Positions 1-7,445 of a stretch of 64,000 nt of DNA are shown here, one piece after another. The position numbers were made by a program, and so were the translations under genes. Under the pieces are notes generated by a model. That model ran no database searches. It saw nothing but the letters and a program-made list of their open reading frames with translations, and was not told where the DNA came from. This DNA comes from JANNGC01 sp043757045 (GTDB lineage Bacteria; Verrucomicrobiota; Verrucomicrobiia; Limisphaerales; SIBH01): NCBI GenBank assembly GCA_043757045.1, contig JAYVQC010000135.1:1-64000 (forward strand), given 5' to 3'. How positions within the stretch are numbered: the first letter of the stretch is position 1; each line of letters opens with the position of its first letter.

Positions 1-82
1 ACGCGGACTCGGCGGTCCGCGCTCCGGCCATTTGGGCAGCACGCCTGCCAGTGACGCCCGCATGGCTCGGCTCGATGCGGCT
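1..82. repeat. Half of a GC-rich palindromic repeat at the left edge
   Basis: No gene is visible here. The first bases form a small dyad, gcggac (3-8) pairing with gtccgc (15-20), followed by gctccgg. This style matches the GC-rich palindromic repeats found elsewhere in the window. It lies downstream of the minus-strand glycosyltransferase and may help end its transcript. The other half may lie outside the window. Confidence 0.35.
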
Positions 83-2818
83 TCATGGTTCAACAGGCCG
101 AGCGATGCTCGGCGCTCCGTTCCCCGTCGTCCGCGCCGACAACGCCGCCACGATCTGTTCCACCGATGCGCCGAGTTTTTCCGTCGCACTATTTTCGTTG
201 GCGATGATCAGCGGGCACGCGCCGAACTTTGCCGACACTTCGGAGAAGGTGCTGAAGTGCGTGCCGATGACGGCGGCGGTGCGGCTCAGGAGGAGAAAAT
301 CCATCATCGCTTCGTGCATCGCCTGCCGGTGCCGCAGCAGCGACGTCTTCGGGCGCAGGAGAATGCGCTCGCCAAAAAGCCCGCGCAAATGCTCCTCGGT
401 CGGCGGATGATCGGTGGCGAGAAAGAAATGCACATCCGGCGCAGCCTCCAGCACGGCGCGCATGATGGCGAGAAAGTGCGCGTCCTCCGAGCGCCGGTAT
501 TCGTCAATGAACTCGCGCGTTGGATCACCGCGCCGCATGTGAACGCCGACGGTTCGTGCTGGCAGCCCAAACTCGTCCACGAGTTTCTTGAATTCAGCGC
601 AGGGCGTCAGCGTGCGGAGGTGGCGCACGATTTCCTCGTCGAACTTCCAGTTTCGTTTCTCGCCCGCAAATTGCGATGCGACCCAGCCCTTCACGATCAC
701 GACCTCCGTGTCGGGATCGCCCTCGGGATCGAGGTCGGTGTAGAGCGGGCCGCGCTGCCGCCAGGTGTTGTACACTTTCACCGTGCGATCACTGCGCAGG
801 AGAAAGTTCAAGTCTTCGGCATCCACCATGTCGAAATGGTTCTCGAACAGCGCGTCGAACGGGCTGCCGAGTTGATCGTTGTCGGGCCAGTGAAGCAGGA
901 GACGCCGGTTCGTCCGTTCCGCCACGCGCAGGCAGCCGGCCAGCAGGAGCAGGCGATTGCCGAGACCGCTGGAGGAAGCGGCGAACAGATAGCGTTCACC
1001 CGGCAGTCTCGGCGTGCGGGTGCGCGGCAAGGGCGCGGCCTCATCGGCGAGATGATAGAGCGCGCTCCACACCTCCGGGATTTGCAGGGTGAAAACTTTC
1101 CGACCATCCGCCAGGCGCTCGCGCCAGTCAGGCGTGCGCGCGTCGAGGGCCGCGCGGGCGCTCTCCGCCAGACGCGCGACATCGGCGGTCTGCACTTCGC
1201 CGCTGTTGCCGGTAGTGGGACAGCCGCCCCCGGCTGTCGCCAGTCTTGCGGGCGCCTCGCCCGCAGTTCGACAGGCGGTGGCGCCTGTCGGACTCGTGAC
1301 CGGCGAGGGCGCCGGTCCCACTGCACTGCGGGATTCCACCACGGCGCGCAAGCTGCCGCAGAAGCGCTCGATGACGGCGCCGTACTTCGTCGCGTGCAGG
1401 CGCAAGCCCAGCGTCAACACCAGCCAGTAGGCGTGGCCGTTCGCGATGGCGAGGTCGAGCGTCTGCGACTGCCACGCGCTCCACTTCTCCGCATCGCCCC
1501 AGAGCAGCCGCGCTTGCGCGAGCTTGGCCAGTTCGAGCACGCCGTGCATGCCGTACTGCGCCGGCTCGGCGGCGATGGCGTTGAACACATCGAAATCGCC
1601 GCACTCGATCTCCACGCGCGGCTCGACCTTCGTGACGAAAAATTCATGCACCGGCCCGCGATAGACGCAGAGGACGTCGTAGTCGCTGCGCGCCGTGGCG
1701 CGGCCCGAGGCGCGCGAGCCGTGGAGCACGATGAACTCAGGCCGGGGCGAAAGCAGCGCGTGCATCCGCTTCTCCGCCACGCCCGCCGCCCATTCCTCAA
1801 GCTCCTGCGGGTCGAGCGGAATGCCCGCCGCGGCGAGCTGGGTGAAGGGCTGGACGTGAATGTCCTTTTCGAGCACCGGCTCCTGTTCGACCTGCGGCGT
1901 GAAGTCGGAACAGCGCAGCACCGTGCGGCAGAAGCGGTGGACATCCACGGCGATGGACGAGGAGAAATATTTTTCGTAGTTCACCCGGTGCTCGTCGGAT
2001 TTGTAGGGCGACACGGGATGATCGATATGCAGCAACGGCTCGGCCCTGGAAAACAAATTCAACACGCGCAACCGCCGAATGGCGCGCAGGGCAAAATCCG
2101 TGTCCTCGAAGCCCCAGCCCTGGAAGCTGCTGTCGAAACCGGCGAGCGACGCGAACGCCTCGCGATGGATGATCATGAAGCAGCCCGGAAAACAGAACAG
2201 CATGGGCAGGTCCGGCGTGCCTTCGTGCAGTGGATCATAAACGAGCGGGTCGCCGTTCACGCCGTGCTCGCGCCAGCGGCCAATCGCCGCCGCCAGCGAC
2301 GGCGGGTCGTAGAGCAGCGGGAAGCGCGCGTATTGCCGGCGCGGAAACATGGCGCACTCGAAGCCGCCGGTGAGCAGCGCCGACAGCACCACGTCCACGC
2401 AGCGCCAGTCTTTCAGCAGCATGTCGTCGTCGAGGAACAGCAGATACTCACCCGTGGCGGCGGCAGCGCCCACGTTGCGCGAGCCGCCGCGATTGTGCGG
2501 CTCCGCCTCGGCCACGGTGAGCGTCCGGTCGCCGATGACTTCCTTTAAGGTTCCCAGCAACGCGTCCTCACCACCCGAGGCGACGATGACGACCTGCTCG
2601 ACCGACCGCGCGGCCTCGATGCCGGTGAGCAGATGACGCAACGAACCGCTCTTGAGATCGGAGTTGAAGAACGTAGGCACGATGACCGAGACGCGGCTGG
2701 TGCGATGCACCGTGCCGTCCGCGCGCAACTCCGGCTGGAGTTTTTTCAACTGCTCCAGTTCCTCCAACGACACGGATTCGCGGCGACGGATTCGGTTCAA
2801 TATGACTCGGCTGTCCAT
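83..2818 (-). CDS. Three-domain protein: GT2 glycosyltransferase, nucleotidyltransferase, fucosyltransferase-like
   Basis: A 911-residue cytoplasmic-type protein without a signal peptide. Residues 45-265 are a GT-A family 2 glycosyltransferase: VSVIVPTF near 43, the NRGGSRNVG loop near 109, LFLDDDM with the metal-binding aspartates at 130-132, and GWGFEDTDF near 234. Residues 358-440 hold a minimal nucleotidyltransferase signature, GSRASGRATARSDYD (367-381), as in KNT/MNT-type enzymes. Residues 608-880 resemble NodZ/FUT8 or O-fucosyltransferase folds: SGLGNRLLLLAG near 617 and the HMRRGD donor-site motif at 760-765. Residues 498-546 are a low-complexity linker encoded by a palindromic repeat. 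The family logic suggests assembly of a surface glycan. The donor and acceptor cannot be told, and this domain order is unfamiliar to me. Confidence 0.8.
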   Translation of the reverse strand: MDSRVILNRIRRRESVSLEELEQLKKLQPELRADGTVHRTSRVSVIVPTFFNSDLKSGSLRHLLTGIEAARSVEQVVIVASGGEDALLGTLKEVIGDRTLTVAEAEPHNRGGSRNVGAAAATGEYLLFLDDDMLLKDWRCVDVVLSALLTGGFECAMFPRRQYARFPLLYDPPSLAAAIGRWREHGVNGDPLVYDPLHEGTPDLPMLFCFPGCFMIIHREAFASLAGFDSSFQGWGFEDTDFALRAIRRLRVLNLFSRAEPLLHIDHPVSPYKSDEHRVNYEKYFSSSIAVDVHRFCRTVLRCSDFTPQVEQEPVLEKDIHVQPFTQLAAAGIPLDPQELEEWAAGVAEKRMHALLSPRPEFIVLHGSRASGRATARSDYDVLCVYRGPVHEFFVTKVEPRVEIECGDFDVFNAIAAEPAQYGMHGVLELAKLAQARLLWGDAEKWSAWQSQTLDLAIANGHAYWLVLTLGLRLHATKYGAVIERFCGSLRAVVESRSAVGPAPSPVTSPTGATACRTAGEAPARLATAGGGCPTTGNSGEVQTADVARLAESARAALDARTPDWRERLADGRKVFTLQIPEVWSALYHLADEAAPLPRTRTPRLPGERYLFAASSSGLGNRLLLLAGCLRVAERTNRRLLLHWPDNDQLGSPFDALFENHFDMVDAEDLNFLLRSDRTVKVYNTWRQRGPLYTDLDPEGDPDTEVVIVKGWVASQFAGEKRNWKFDEEIVRHLRTLTPCAEFKKLVDEFGLPARTVGVHMRRGDPTREFIDEYRRSEDAHFLAIMRAVLEAAPDVHFFLATDHPPTEEHLRGLFGERILLRPKTSLLRHRQAMHEAMMDFLLLSRTAAVIGTHFSTFSEVSAKFGACPLIIANENSATEKLGASVEQIVAALSARTTGNGAPSIARPVEP
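1215..1321. repeat. Palindromic repeat family C, copy 1, inside the glycosyltransferase gene
   Basis: A 107-bp element bounded by gtgggac and gtcccac, built of smaller palindromes (acagccgcccccggctgt, tgcgggcgcctcgcccgca, gacaggcggtggcgcctgtc). It is read through in frame and encodes the linker between the second and third domains of the host protein. A second 107-bp copy lies at 47896-48002 and an interrupted one at 30427-30728. Confidence 0.85.
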
Positions 2819-2842
2819 GATGTGATGGGGTTGTGAAAAAAG

Positions 2843-4492
2843 TCAGGGATGTTGCGTCGCGACCCATTGCACCCAGGCGTCCCACTGCTGGCTCCAGCGC
2901 GCGAGCGCGGCAGCCTTGTCGTCTGGTTCGAGCGCGGAAAAGTTCAACGAGTTCGCCGCGAGCTGTTTCAATTCATCCAGGCCCAGACCCCAGGCGTAAT
3001 ACGCCTCCCAAAAATCATAGCTCAATCCGGTGTTGCCGAAGATGGCCGGATCGTCCGAGCCAAGCACGCACTGGACGCCGCGGTTCATGTAGCCGAGCGC
3101 GGGATGAATGCGGAGGTCGTGCAGCAGGCGGAGCAACTGGTTGCTGATGGGGCAAATTTCCAGGGCCACCGCGTTCGTCCTCATCATCGCTTCGAGGATG
3201 GGAAACTGAAACAGATTGAAGCCGTGCCCCACGCGCTTGGTGCCGAGCAGCATGGCGTCCACAAGATTGTCATCGCCCGGCCAGGCCGTTTCGCCGTCGT
3301 GAAAGTAAAACTTAATCAGCGAGTTCGTCTGGAACGCGAGGCCGCGCAGGTGTGGCACCTCCGCGCTCGTGAGGCGGCCACCGTCCTCGTCACCCACGAA
3401 GTCGCAGCCCGCCACCAAATCCTCCTTCGGAAAATAACTGCGATACTCGCGCGTCTTGCGAAGGACCGTGGGCGCGTCGCTGGTCATGCTGCCGCGCAGC
3501 CCGGTCGTGATCATTCGGATGGTGAAGTTCGTGTCGAACCGTGCGCGGATGAAATCCCTCGCGTCGAGATATTCCTGGAGCGTGTCGCGCTCGTTGTAGT
3601 TCGTGTTCAACAAACCTTGCGCGGTGTAATCAAACATCGTCGCGACCGGCGTCACCACCCGGAGTTCCACATGGCCGATGCCATCCTCGTGAAGCGCTTG
3701 GAAGGCGTCGCGCAAGTAATCGCGCATCGCCGGCCGGTAGCGCATCAGGTCCGGGAGCAGCGTCCACCACGCCCCGAACGCGCTCCAGATGTCCGCGTGA
3801 GGATCGTTGTGGTCGAGCATGTAGCGATGGCGCAACTCGTCCGTCAGGTCGAGGCCCTGCCCACGCAGCCGCGCCTCCAGAGTCGCAAACGGAAAGTAGC
3901 CGTTCAGGCCGCCGTCGTGGCCCGGCGGCGCGTTCGTGAACAGCAACTGACCGGGACTGCGGTTGTTCGCGTTCGTGCCCCACCAGATGTAGCAGTCCGC
4001 GCGGCGCGCGAGATTGGTGATGACAAACTCGCACCGGCCCGAGGTTGATTCATGGACGTGCAACAACCCGCCCTTGGGCATGCGCCGGAAAATGGGGAAC
4101 AGCCGCGAGCCTTCGATGTTGGTCCGGGCCTGGAAGAACATTTGCGACGGAGGAAAAGTTCCCGTGGCGACGAAGCGCGCGGTTTCGTTCGAGCGCACCT
4201 GGCTCAGAAAATTATCCACGTTCGTCTCCGTCGCGCTCAACTGGAGCGCCGAGGAAAAACTGCGCGCCTGAATCTCCCCCATCAGCTTGGCCCGCCGCAG
4301 GGCGTAGGCGTTCGTGGAGCGCAGGTAAAGCAGGTCGGGCGACCGAACTTCTTTTTCCCGTTCGGCGGTTTTTTGCCTCTCAGCCCGCAGCCGTTCCGAA
4401 CTGGAACCAAAAAAGAACGACACCACCACCAGCAACGCGAGCACCGAGAGCCACACCATCGTGCCGCCTGTCGTACGTGAGGGTTTGTTCAT
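2843..4492 (-). CDS. Membrane-anchored or secreted adenosine deaminase-like protein (ADGF/ADA2 type)
   Basis: A 549-residue metal-dependent deaminase of the ADA superfamily. One hydrophobic segment near residues 12-29 should act as signal anchor or signal peptide, so the enzyme probably works outside the cytoplasm. The zinc and catalytic motifs are in order: HVH (145, 147), FHDGE (His398, Glu401), RVGHG (His423), LEICPISNQ (445-452) and SDDPAIFG (479-486). The LEICPISNQ form and the added N-terminal region are typical of the ADGF/CECR1 branch rather than cytosolic Add. Expected chemistry is hydrolytic deamination of adenosine or a related nucleoside. The long N-terminal region (30-130) has no recognised domain. 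It is convergent with nothing and reads toward the glycosyltransferase, 24 bp apart, so the two may share a transcript. Confidence 0.85.
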   Translation of the reverse strand: MNKPSRTTGGTMVWLSVLALLVVVSFFFGSSSERLRAERQKTAEREKEVRSPDLLYLRSTNAYALRRAKLMGEIQARSFSSALQLSATETNVDNFLSQVRSNETARFVATGTFPPSQMFFQARTNIEGSRLFPIFRRMPKGGLLHVHESTSGRCEFVITNLARRADCYIWWGTNANNRSPGQLLFTNAPPGHDGGLNGYFPFATLEARLRGQGLDLTDELRHRYMLDHNDPHADIWSAFGAWWTLLPDLMRYRPAMRDYLRDAFQALHEDGIGHVELRVVTPVATMFDYTAQGLLNTNYNERDTLQEYLDARDFIRARFDTNFTIRMITTGLRGSMTSDAPTVLRKTREYRSYFPKEDLVAGCDFVGDEDGGRLTSAEVPHLRGLAFQTNSLIKFYFHDGETAWPGDDNLVDAMLLGTKRVGHGFNLFQFPILEAMMRTNAVALEICPISNQLLRLLHDLRIHPALGYMNRGVQCVLGSDDPAIFGNTGLSYDFWEAYYAWGLGLDELKQLAANSLNFSALEPDDKAAALARWSQQWDAWVQWVATQHP

Positions 4493-4625
4493 TCTGACCC
4501 GGCCGACCGGAGCGGCGTGGGACGGCGAAGAATGCGCAAAGACCCGGCGTTACGAAAAGCAAAAAGCAGGAACGACCGTCCGTAAAACGCTTGGCCTCCG
4601 GGCCGGGGTCGCTATGCTCACGGCC

Positions 4626-5579
4626 ATGAAAACTCCACCCGCCCGCGCGCCGCGAAAGTCGTCTTCGTCCGCCCGCTCCGTGCCCAGCACCGCGCCGGGA
4701 TCGAAGATTCATCCCGTCATCATCTATCCTTATCGTCAGCCGGCTGGCTACGCGGACTTGAAGGAGTTGTACCAACTCATCGCGCGGCTGGATGCGGAGA
4801 AGGAAACGTACGCGCGCCCCATCACCGTCATTGATCGCAAGACCACGGCGGCGATGGAAGGCGACCGGGCCTTCCAGGAATTTCGCAAGAGCACCGTGGC
4901 GAAGCACTCGGACATCCTCGATGTGTATTGCGTGGACACCTGCCAGATGTGGTACTCGGGACTGGGCCACGCGCATGATCGCGGCACGGAGGGCGATGTC
5001 TATTGGCTCATTCCCGGTGATTTCAATTATGGCACCACCACGGGCAAGGAAGTGTTGAGCCGGCTGCACGACCTGCCGGAAATTTGCGCCGAACTGGAGC
5101 AGGACATCTGCATCGGCGAGATCGCCACCGACCACAACAACTCGAAGCAGCTCATCGACACCTACGGCACCTTCGCGCTGCTCTACAACTGGTTTCCCAA
5201 GGAGGCGCGCGAGATTCGCGGCTACACGGAACGGCCACGCTCCGAGTTCTTTGCCGTGCGCCACGGCTTCCTGAACGACGCGCTCAAGCAGCGCTGGTAC
5301 GGCTACGAGCAGACGATGGTGATGCTGCTGCAGGCCGTGTTCGCGAAGAAACACATCGCGCAATTTTTTGTCGGCCATGTTTCCGACCTGGCGGAAGGTG
5401 GCGAGTCGCTCCCCTCCATCATGCAACAGGTCGAACGCACCGAGCGCGTGCTGAAAACGCTCTGGCGCGAGCGGCACGGTGCCACCACCGACTGGCTCGA
5501 CCAGTACGGCGCGCTGGAGAAACAGTCCGAGCACCTGCGCCACTCCGCGATGGCCACGCTGCGGAACGTGCTGGGCTGA
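4626..5579 (+). CDS. Unknown protein, 317 aa, linked to a CBM48 gene
   Basis: I do not recognise the family. The start chosen is the ATG giving MKTPPARAP; an in-frame ATG lies four codons earlier. A Ser/Pro/Arg-rich N-terminus of about 30 residues is followed by a soluble alpha/beta-looking region (HPVIIYPYRQPAGY) and a Cys/Trp/His-rich stretch, CVDTCQMWYSGLGHAHDRG, then VYWLIPGDFNYGTTTGKE. The C-terminal half is helical, with no membrane segment. The central DVYWLIPGDFNYG could be a substrate-binding strand of a transferase fold, but that is only a guess. It is transcribed away from the deaminase gene and lies 36 bp upstream of a small CBM48 protein, which suggests a shared operon and perhaps a glucan or glycogen link. 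Confidence 0.7.
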   Translation: MKTPPARAPRKSSSSARSVPSTAPGSKIHPVIIYPYRQPAGYADLKELYQLIARLDAEKETYARPITVIDRKTTAAMEGDRAFQEFRKSTVAKHSDILDVYCVDTCQMWYSGLGHAHDRGTEGDVYWLIPGDFNYGTTTGKEVLSRLHDLPEICAELEQDICIGEIATDHNNSKQLIDTYGTFALLYNWFPKEAREIRGYTERPRSEFFAVRHGFLNDALKQRWYGYEQTMVMLLQAVFAKKHIAQFFVGHVSDLAEGGESLPSIMQQVERTERVLKTLWRERHGATTDWLDQYGALEKQSEHLRHSAMATLRNVLG

Positions 5580-5615
5580 ACGACGCCCGATCAATTTTTT
5601 CGGGATAACTTTTTT

Positions 5616-5897
5616 ATGCTCAAGCCTTACACGAAGCCGATGCGCTCGATGAATTTTATCTGCGTCGCGCCCACCGCCCAGTCCGTGACGCTCGTCGGTG
5701 ATTTCAACCAGTGGAATCCGCATACCCACTCGTTCAAGCAGCAGACGGATGGCGGCTGGCTGATCACGGTGGAGTTGAAACACGGCCATCACCGCTACGC
5801 CTTCATGGTGGACGGCGTGCTCACGCTCGACCCGCGCGCCCAGGGCATCACGCGGAATGATTTGAACGTGCGGGTGTCGTTGATTCCGGTGAGCTAG
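5616..5897 (+). CDS. Small CBM48 / isoamylase early-set (AMPK-beta-like) glycogen-binding protein
   Basis: A 93-residue stand-alone carbohydrate-binding module. The AMPK-beta/CBM48 pattern is clear: VTLVGDFNQWNP near residues 25-37, GGWLITVEL near 47, and HHRYAFMVDG near 58-67. Free-standing CBM48 proteins of this size are common in Verrucomicrobiota and bind alpha-glucans. It follows the 317-residue unknown protein closely, so the two may act together on glycogen or another storage glucan. No signal peptide is present, so it is probably cytoplasmic. A palindromic repeat begins about 25 bp after its stop codon. Confidence 0.85.
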   Translation: MLKPYTKPMRSMNFICVAPTAQSVTLVGDFNQWNPHTHSFKQQTDGGWLITVELKHGHHRYAFMVDGVLTLDPRAQGITRNDLNVRVSLIPVS

Positions 5898-5922
5898 GGC
5901 GCGACGGACGCAGCGCGCCGGG

Positions 5923-6084
5923 TGCGATTAGAAGTGGCGGGCACGCCAGCAGGAGCGCGGGCGTCTCGCCCGCCGGGGCGTGCCGAAGGTTTTCCACCGC
6001 CCCCCGCGGTCTGGGCGAAATTGCCTCCGGTTCCATTCAGCCGGGCGGGACGCCCGCGCTCCTGACCGCCACTTCGAATCACAC
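5923..6084. repeat. Palindromic repeat family B, copy 1
   Basis: An element of about 162 bp. The outer ends gtgcgattagaagtggcgg and ccgccacttcgaatcacac are nearly complementary. The inner arms ggagcgcgggcgtctcgccc (from about 5953) and gggcgggacgcccgcgctcc (to about 6062) pair. Between them sits a conserved core with ggttccattca. Related copies are at 38128-38265 and 45653-45826. It fills most of the gap before the next gene. Confidence 0.85.
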
Positions 6085-6144
6085 CGCAGCGCGCCCGCAC
6101 AGTTGCATTTGTTTTTTGCCCCGGCATACTCCCGCGCACTAAAT

Positions 6145-7224
6145 ATGATGATGCGTTTTCTCTTCGGTTCCGCGCTGTTCGCCGCCTGCTCCACGCTGGT
6201 CTGGGATGCCGCGGCCGATCCCATTCTGCCGTATTCGCAACCCGTCTCCGTGCAGCTCACCAACGACCTGAACGACGGCAGCCCGGACGCAAAGACGCTG
6301 GAGAAGGCACTCAAGGCGTATCACAAGACTTCCAAAAACCTGCGCGGCGACACGACCATTCTCCGCAACTTGAACAACCTGCTGGACGAGGTTTCCGGCT
6401 ACGCGCCGCTGCTCGCGGACGCCGCTTCCGGTTACCAGGCGGATTTCCAACTGCGCCGCGACGAGATCACTGCGCAATTGATCCCCGCCCCGATCAGCGC
6501 GAACAAAACCGCCGCGCGCACCGCGCTCACGCGCGTGAACAACTCGCTCTCGAACGCCGTCCTCGCCGCCACCACCGCGAAGCGCATCCAGCATCTCCAG
6601 TCCGCCGCGCAACGCCTCGCCACGGCGAGCAACAATGTGCAGCGCGCATTGCGGACCAGGCCGGGCCTGAGCCAGATGGCGGCGCGCATCGGCAAGCTTT
6701 CGTTCAACGCCACCAAAGGCGAGGTCGTGGGCGGCGGGAATTTTTACAACAACGTCGGCGGCACCATTGGCGAGTTCAGCGAGGACGGCGTGTTGAGCGT
6801 GAGCGCGGTGGACTCGGGGGCGGTGACGCGCGGCCTGCACTTGCATCTCACCGGCGTGAGCAGTGCGTTTCCCGCGACCTACGCCCTGGGCGTGGGCGAC
6901 AATCGCGGCTTTTATGACGCGACGGATCTGCGTCGCAAAGAGGAGTATCACTTCCAGGTTCATCCCGGGCTGACGGACGAAGTGGTCACGAATTCCTCGG
7001 TGACCATCGAATACATCGGGACCAATTCGCTCTTCCTCAGCGACACGAGCAGCATCCCGGTCAGCGGCTACATCCTGGGCCGCTTTGCCTTTGTCGGCAC
7101 GAACGTCTCGCAGTTGAACACAGACACGAACCGCTCGCACGTCACGGTCAGCGCGGGCGAGTTTCAACTGAACTTCGACATCGCGCCCCCCAGCACGAAC
7201 ACGCCCGCCACGTCCCCGCGCTAA
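6145..7224 (+). CDS. Secreted protein of unknown function, 359 aa
   Basis: The start is set at the first of three consecutive Met codons, because MMMRFLFGSALFAACSTLVW makes a good signal peptide with probable cleavage near AAADP. The mature protein begins with a helical region (about 30-190) rich in Ala, Asn and Leu, with heptad-like repeats such as LQSAAQRLATASNNVQRAL. It continues as a beta-rich C-terminal domain (about 195-340), and the tail is Pro/Thr-rich. There is no catalytic motif or anchor that I recognise. It may be a periplasmic or surface protein. The upstream open frame extends into the palindromic repeat and is rejected as coding. Confidence 0.75.
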   Translation: MMMRFLFGSALFAACSTLVWDAAADPILPYSQPVSVQLTNDLNDGSPDAKTLEKALKAYHKTSKNLRGDTTILRNLNNLLDEVSGYAPLLADAASGYQADFQLRRDEITAQLIPAPISANKTAARTALTRVNNSLSNAVLAATTAKRIQHLQSAAQRLATASNNVQRALRTRPGLSQMAARIGKLSFNATKGEVVGGGNFYNNVGGTIGEFSEDGVLSVSAVDSGAVTRGLHLHLTGVSSAFPATYALGVGDNRGFYDATDLRRKEEYHFQVHPGLTDEVVTNSSVTIEYIGTNSLFLSDTSSIPVSGYILGRFAFVGTNVSQLNTDTNRSHVTVSAGEFQLNFDIAPPSTNTPATSPR

Positions 7225-7231
7225 GAGGCGG

Positions 7232-7295
7232 TCGGAAAAGGGTGGAACGGGCGACCAGCCCGTTCCGCTGGGCAACCTGCCCAGCGGAAGAGGAG
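7232..7295. repeat. Palindromic repeat family A, copy 1
   Basis: The sequence tcggaaaagggtggaacggg starts an element made of two short hairpins, gaacgggcgaccagcccgttc and ccgctgggcaacctgcccagcgg. The same modules, partly in opposite orientation, occur at 25264-25437 and within 30480-30640. It lies between the secreted protein and the DUF1552 gene; the remaining 150 bp up to that gene show no other feature. Confidence 0.75.
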
Positions 7296-7445
7296 CGAGC
7301 CTCCTTTGGCTGAGGTCATGCTCGTCTGCCTCGCGCCGCCCTCATCCTTCCACCAGGCCAGTGGCCTATCCCACCCAAGCTGAATTTCACACCGACACTA
7401 AATAAATCCCCTCGCCGCCGCGTCTGGTTTCAGCAACAAACAGCT

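Noticed and set aside
32..2548. A plus-strand open frame of more than 800 codons opposite the glycosyltransferase gene
   Set aside because: It is an artefact of high-GC codon use on the other strand; its protein has no domain motif, while the minus strand has three sets of enzyme motifs.
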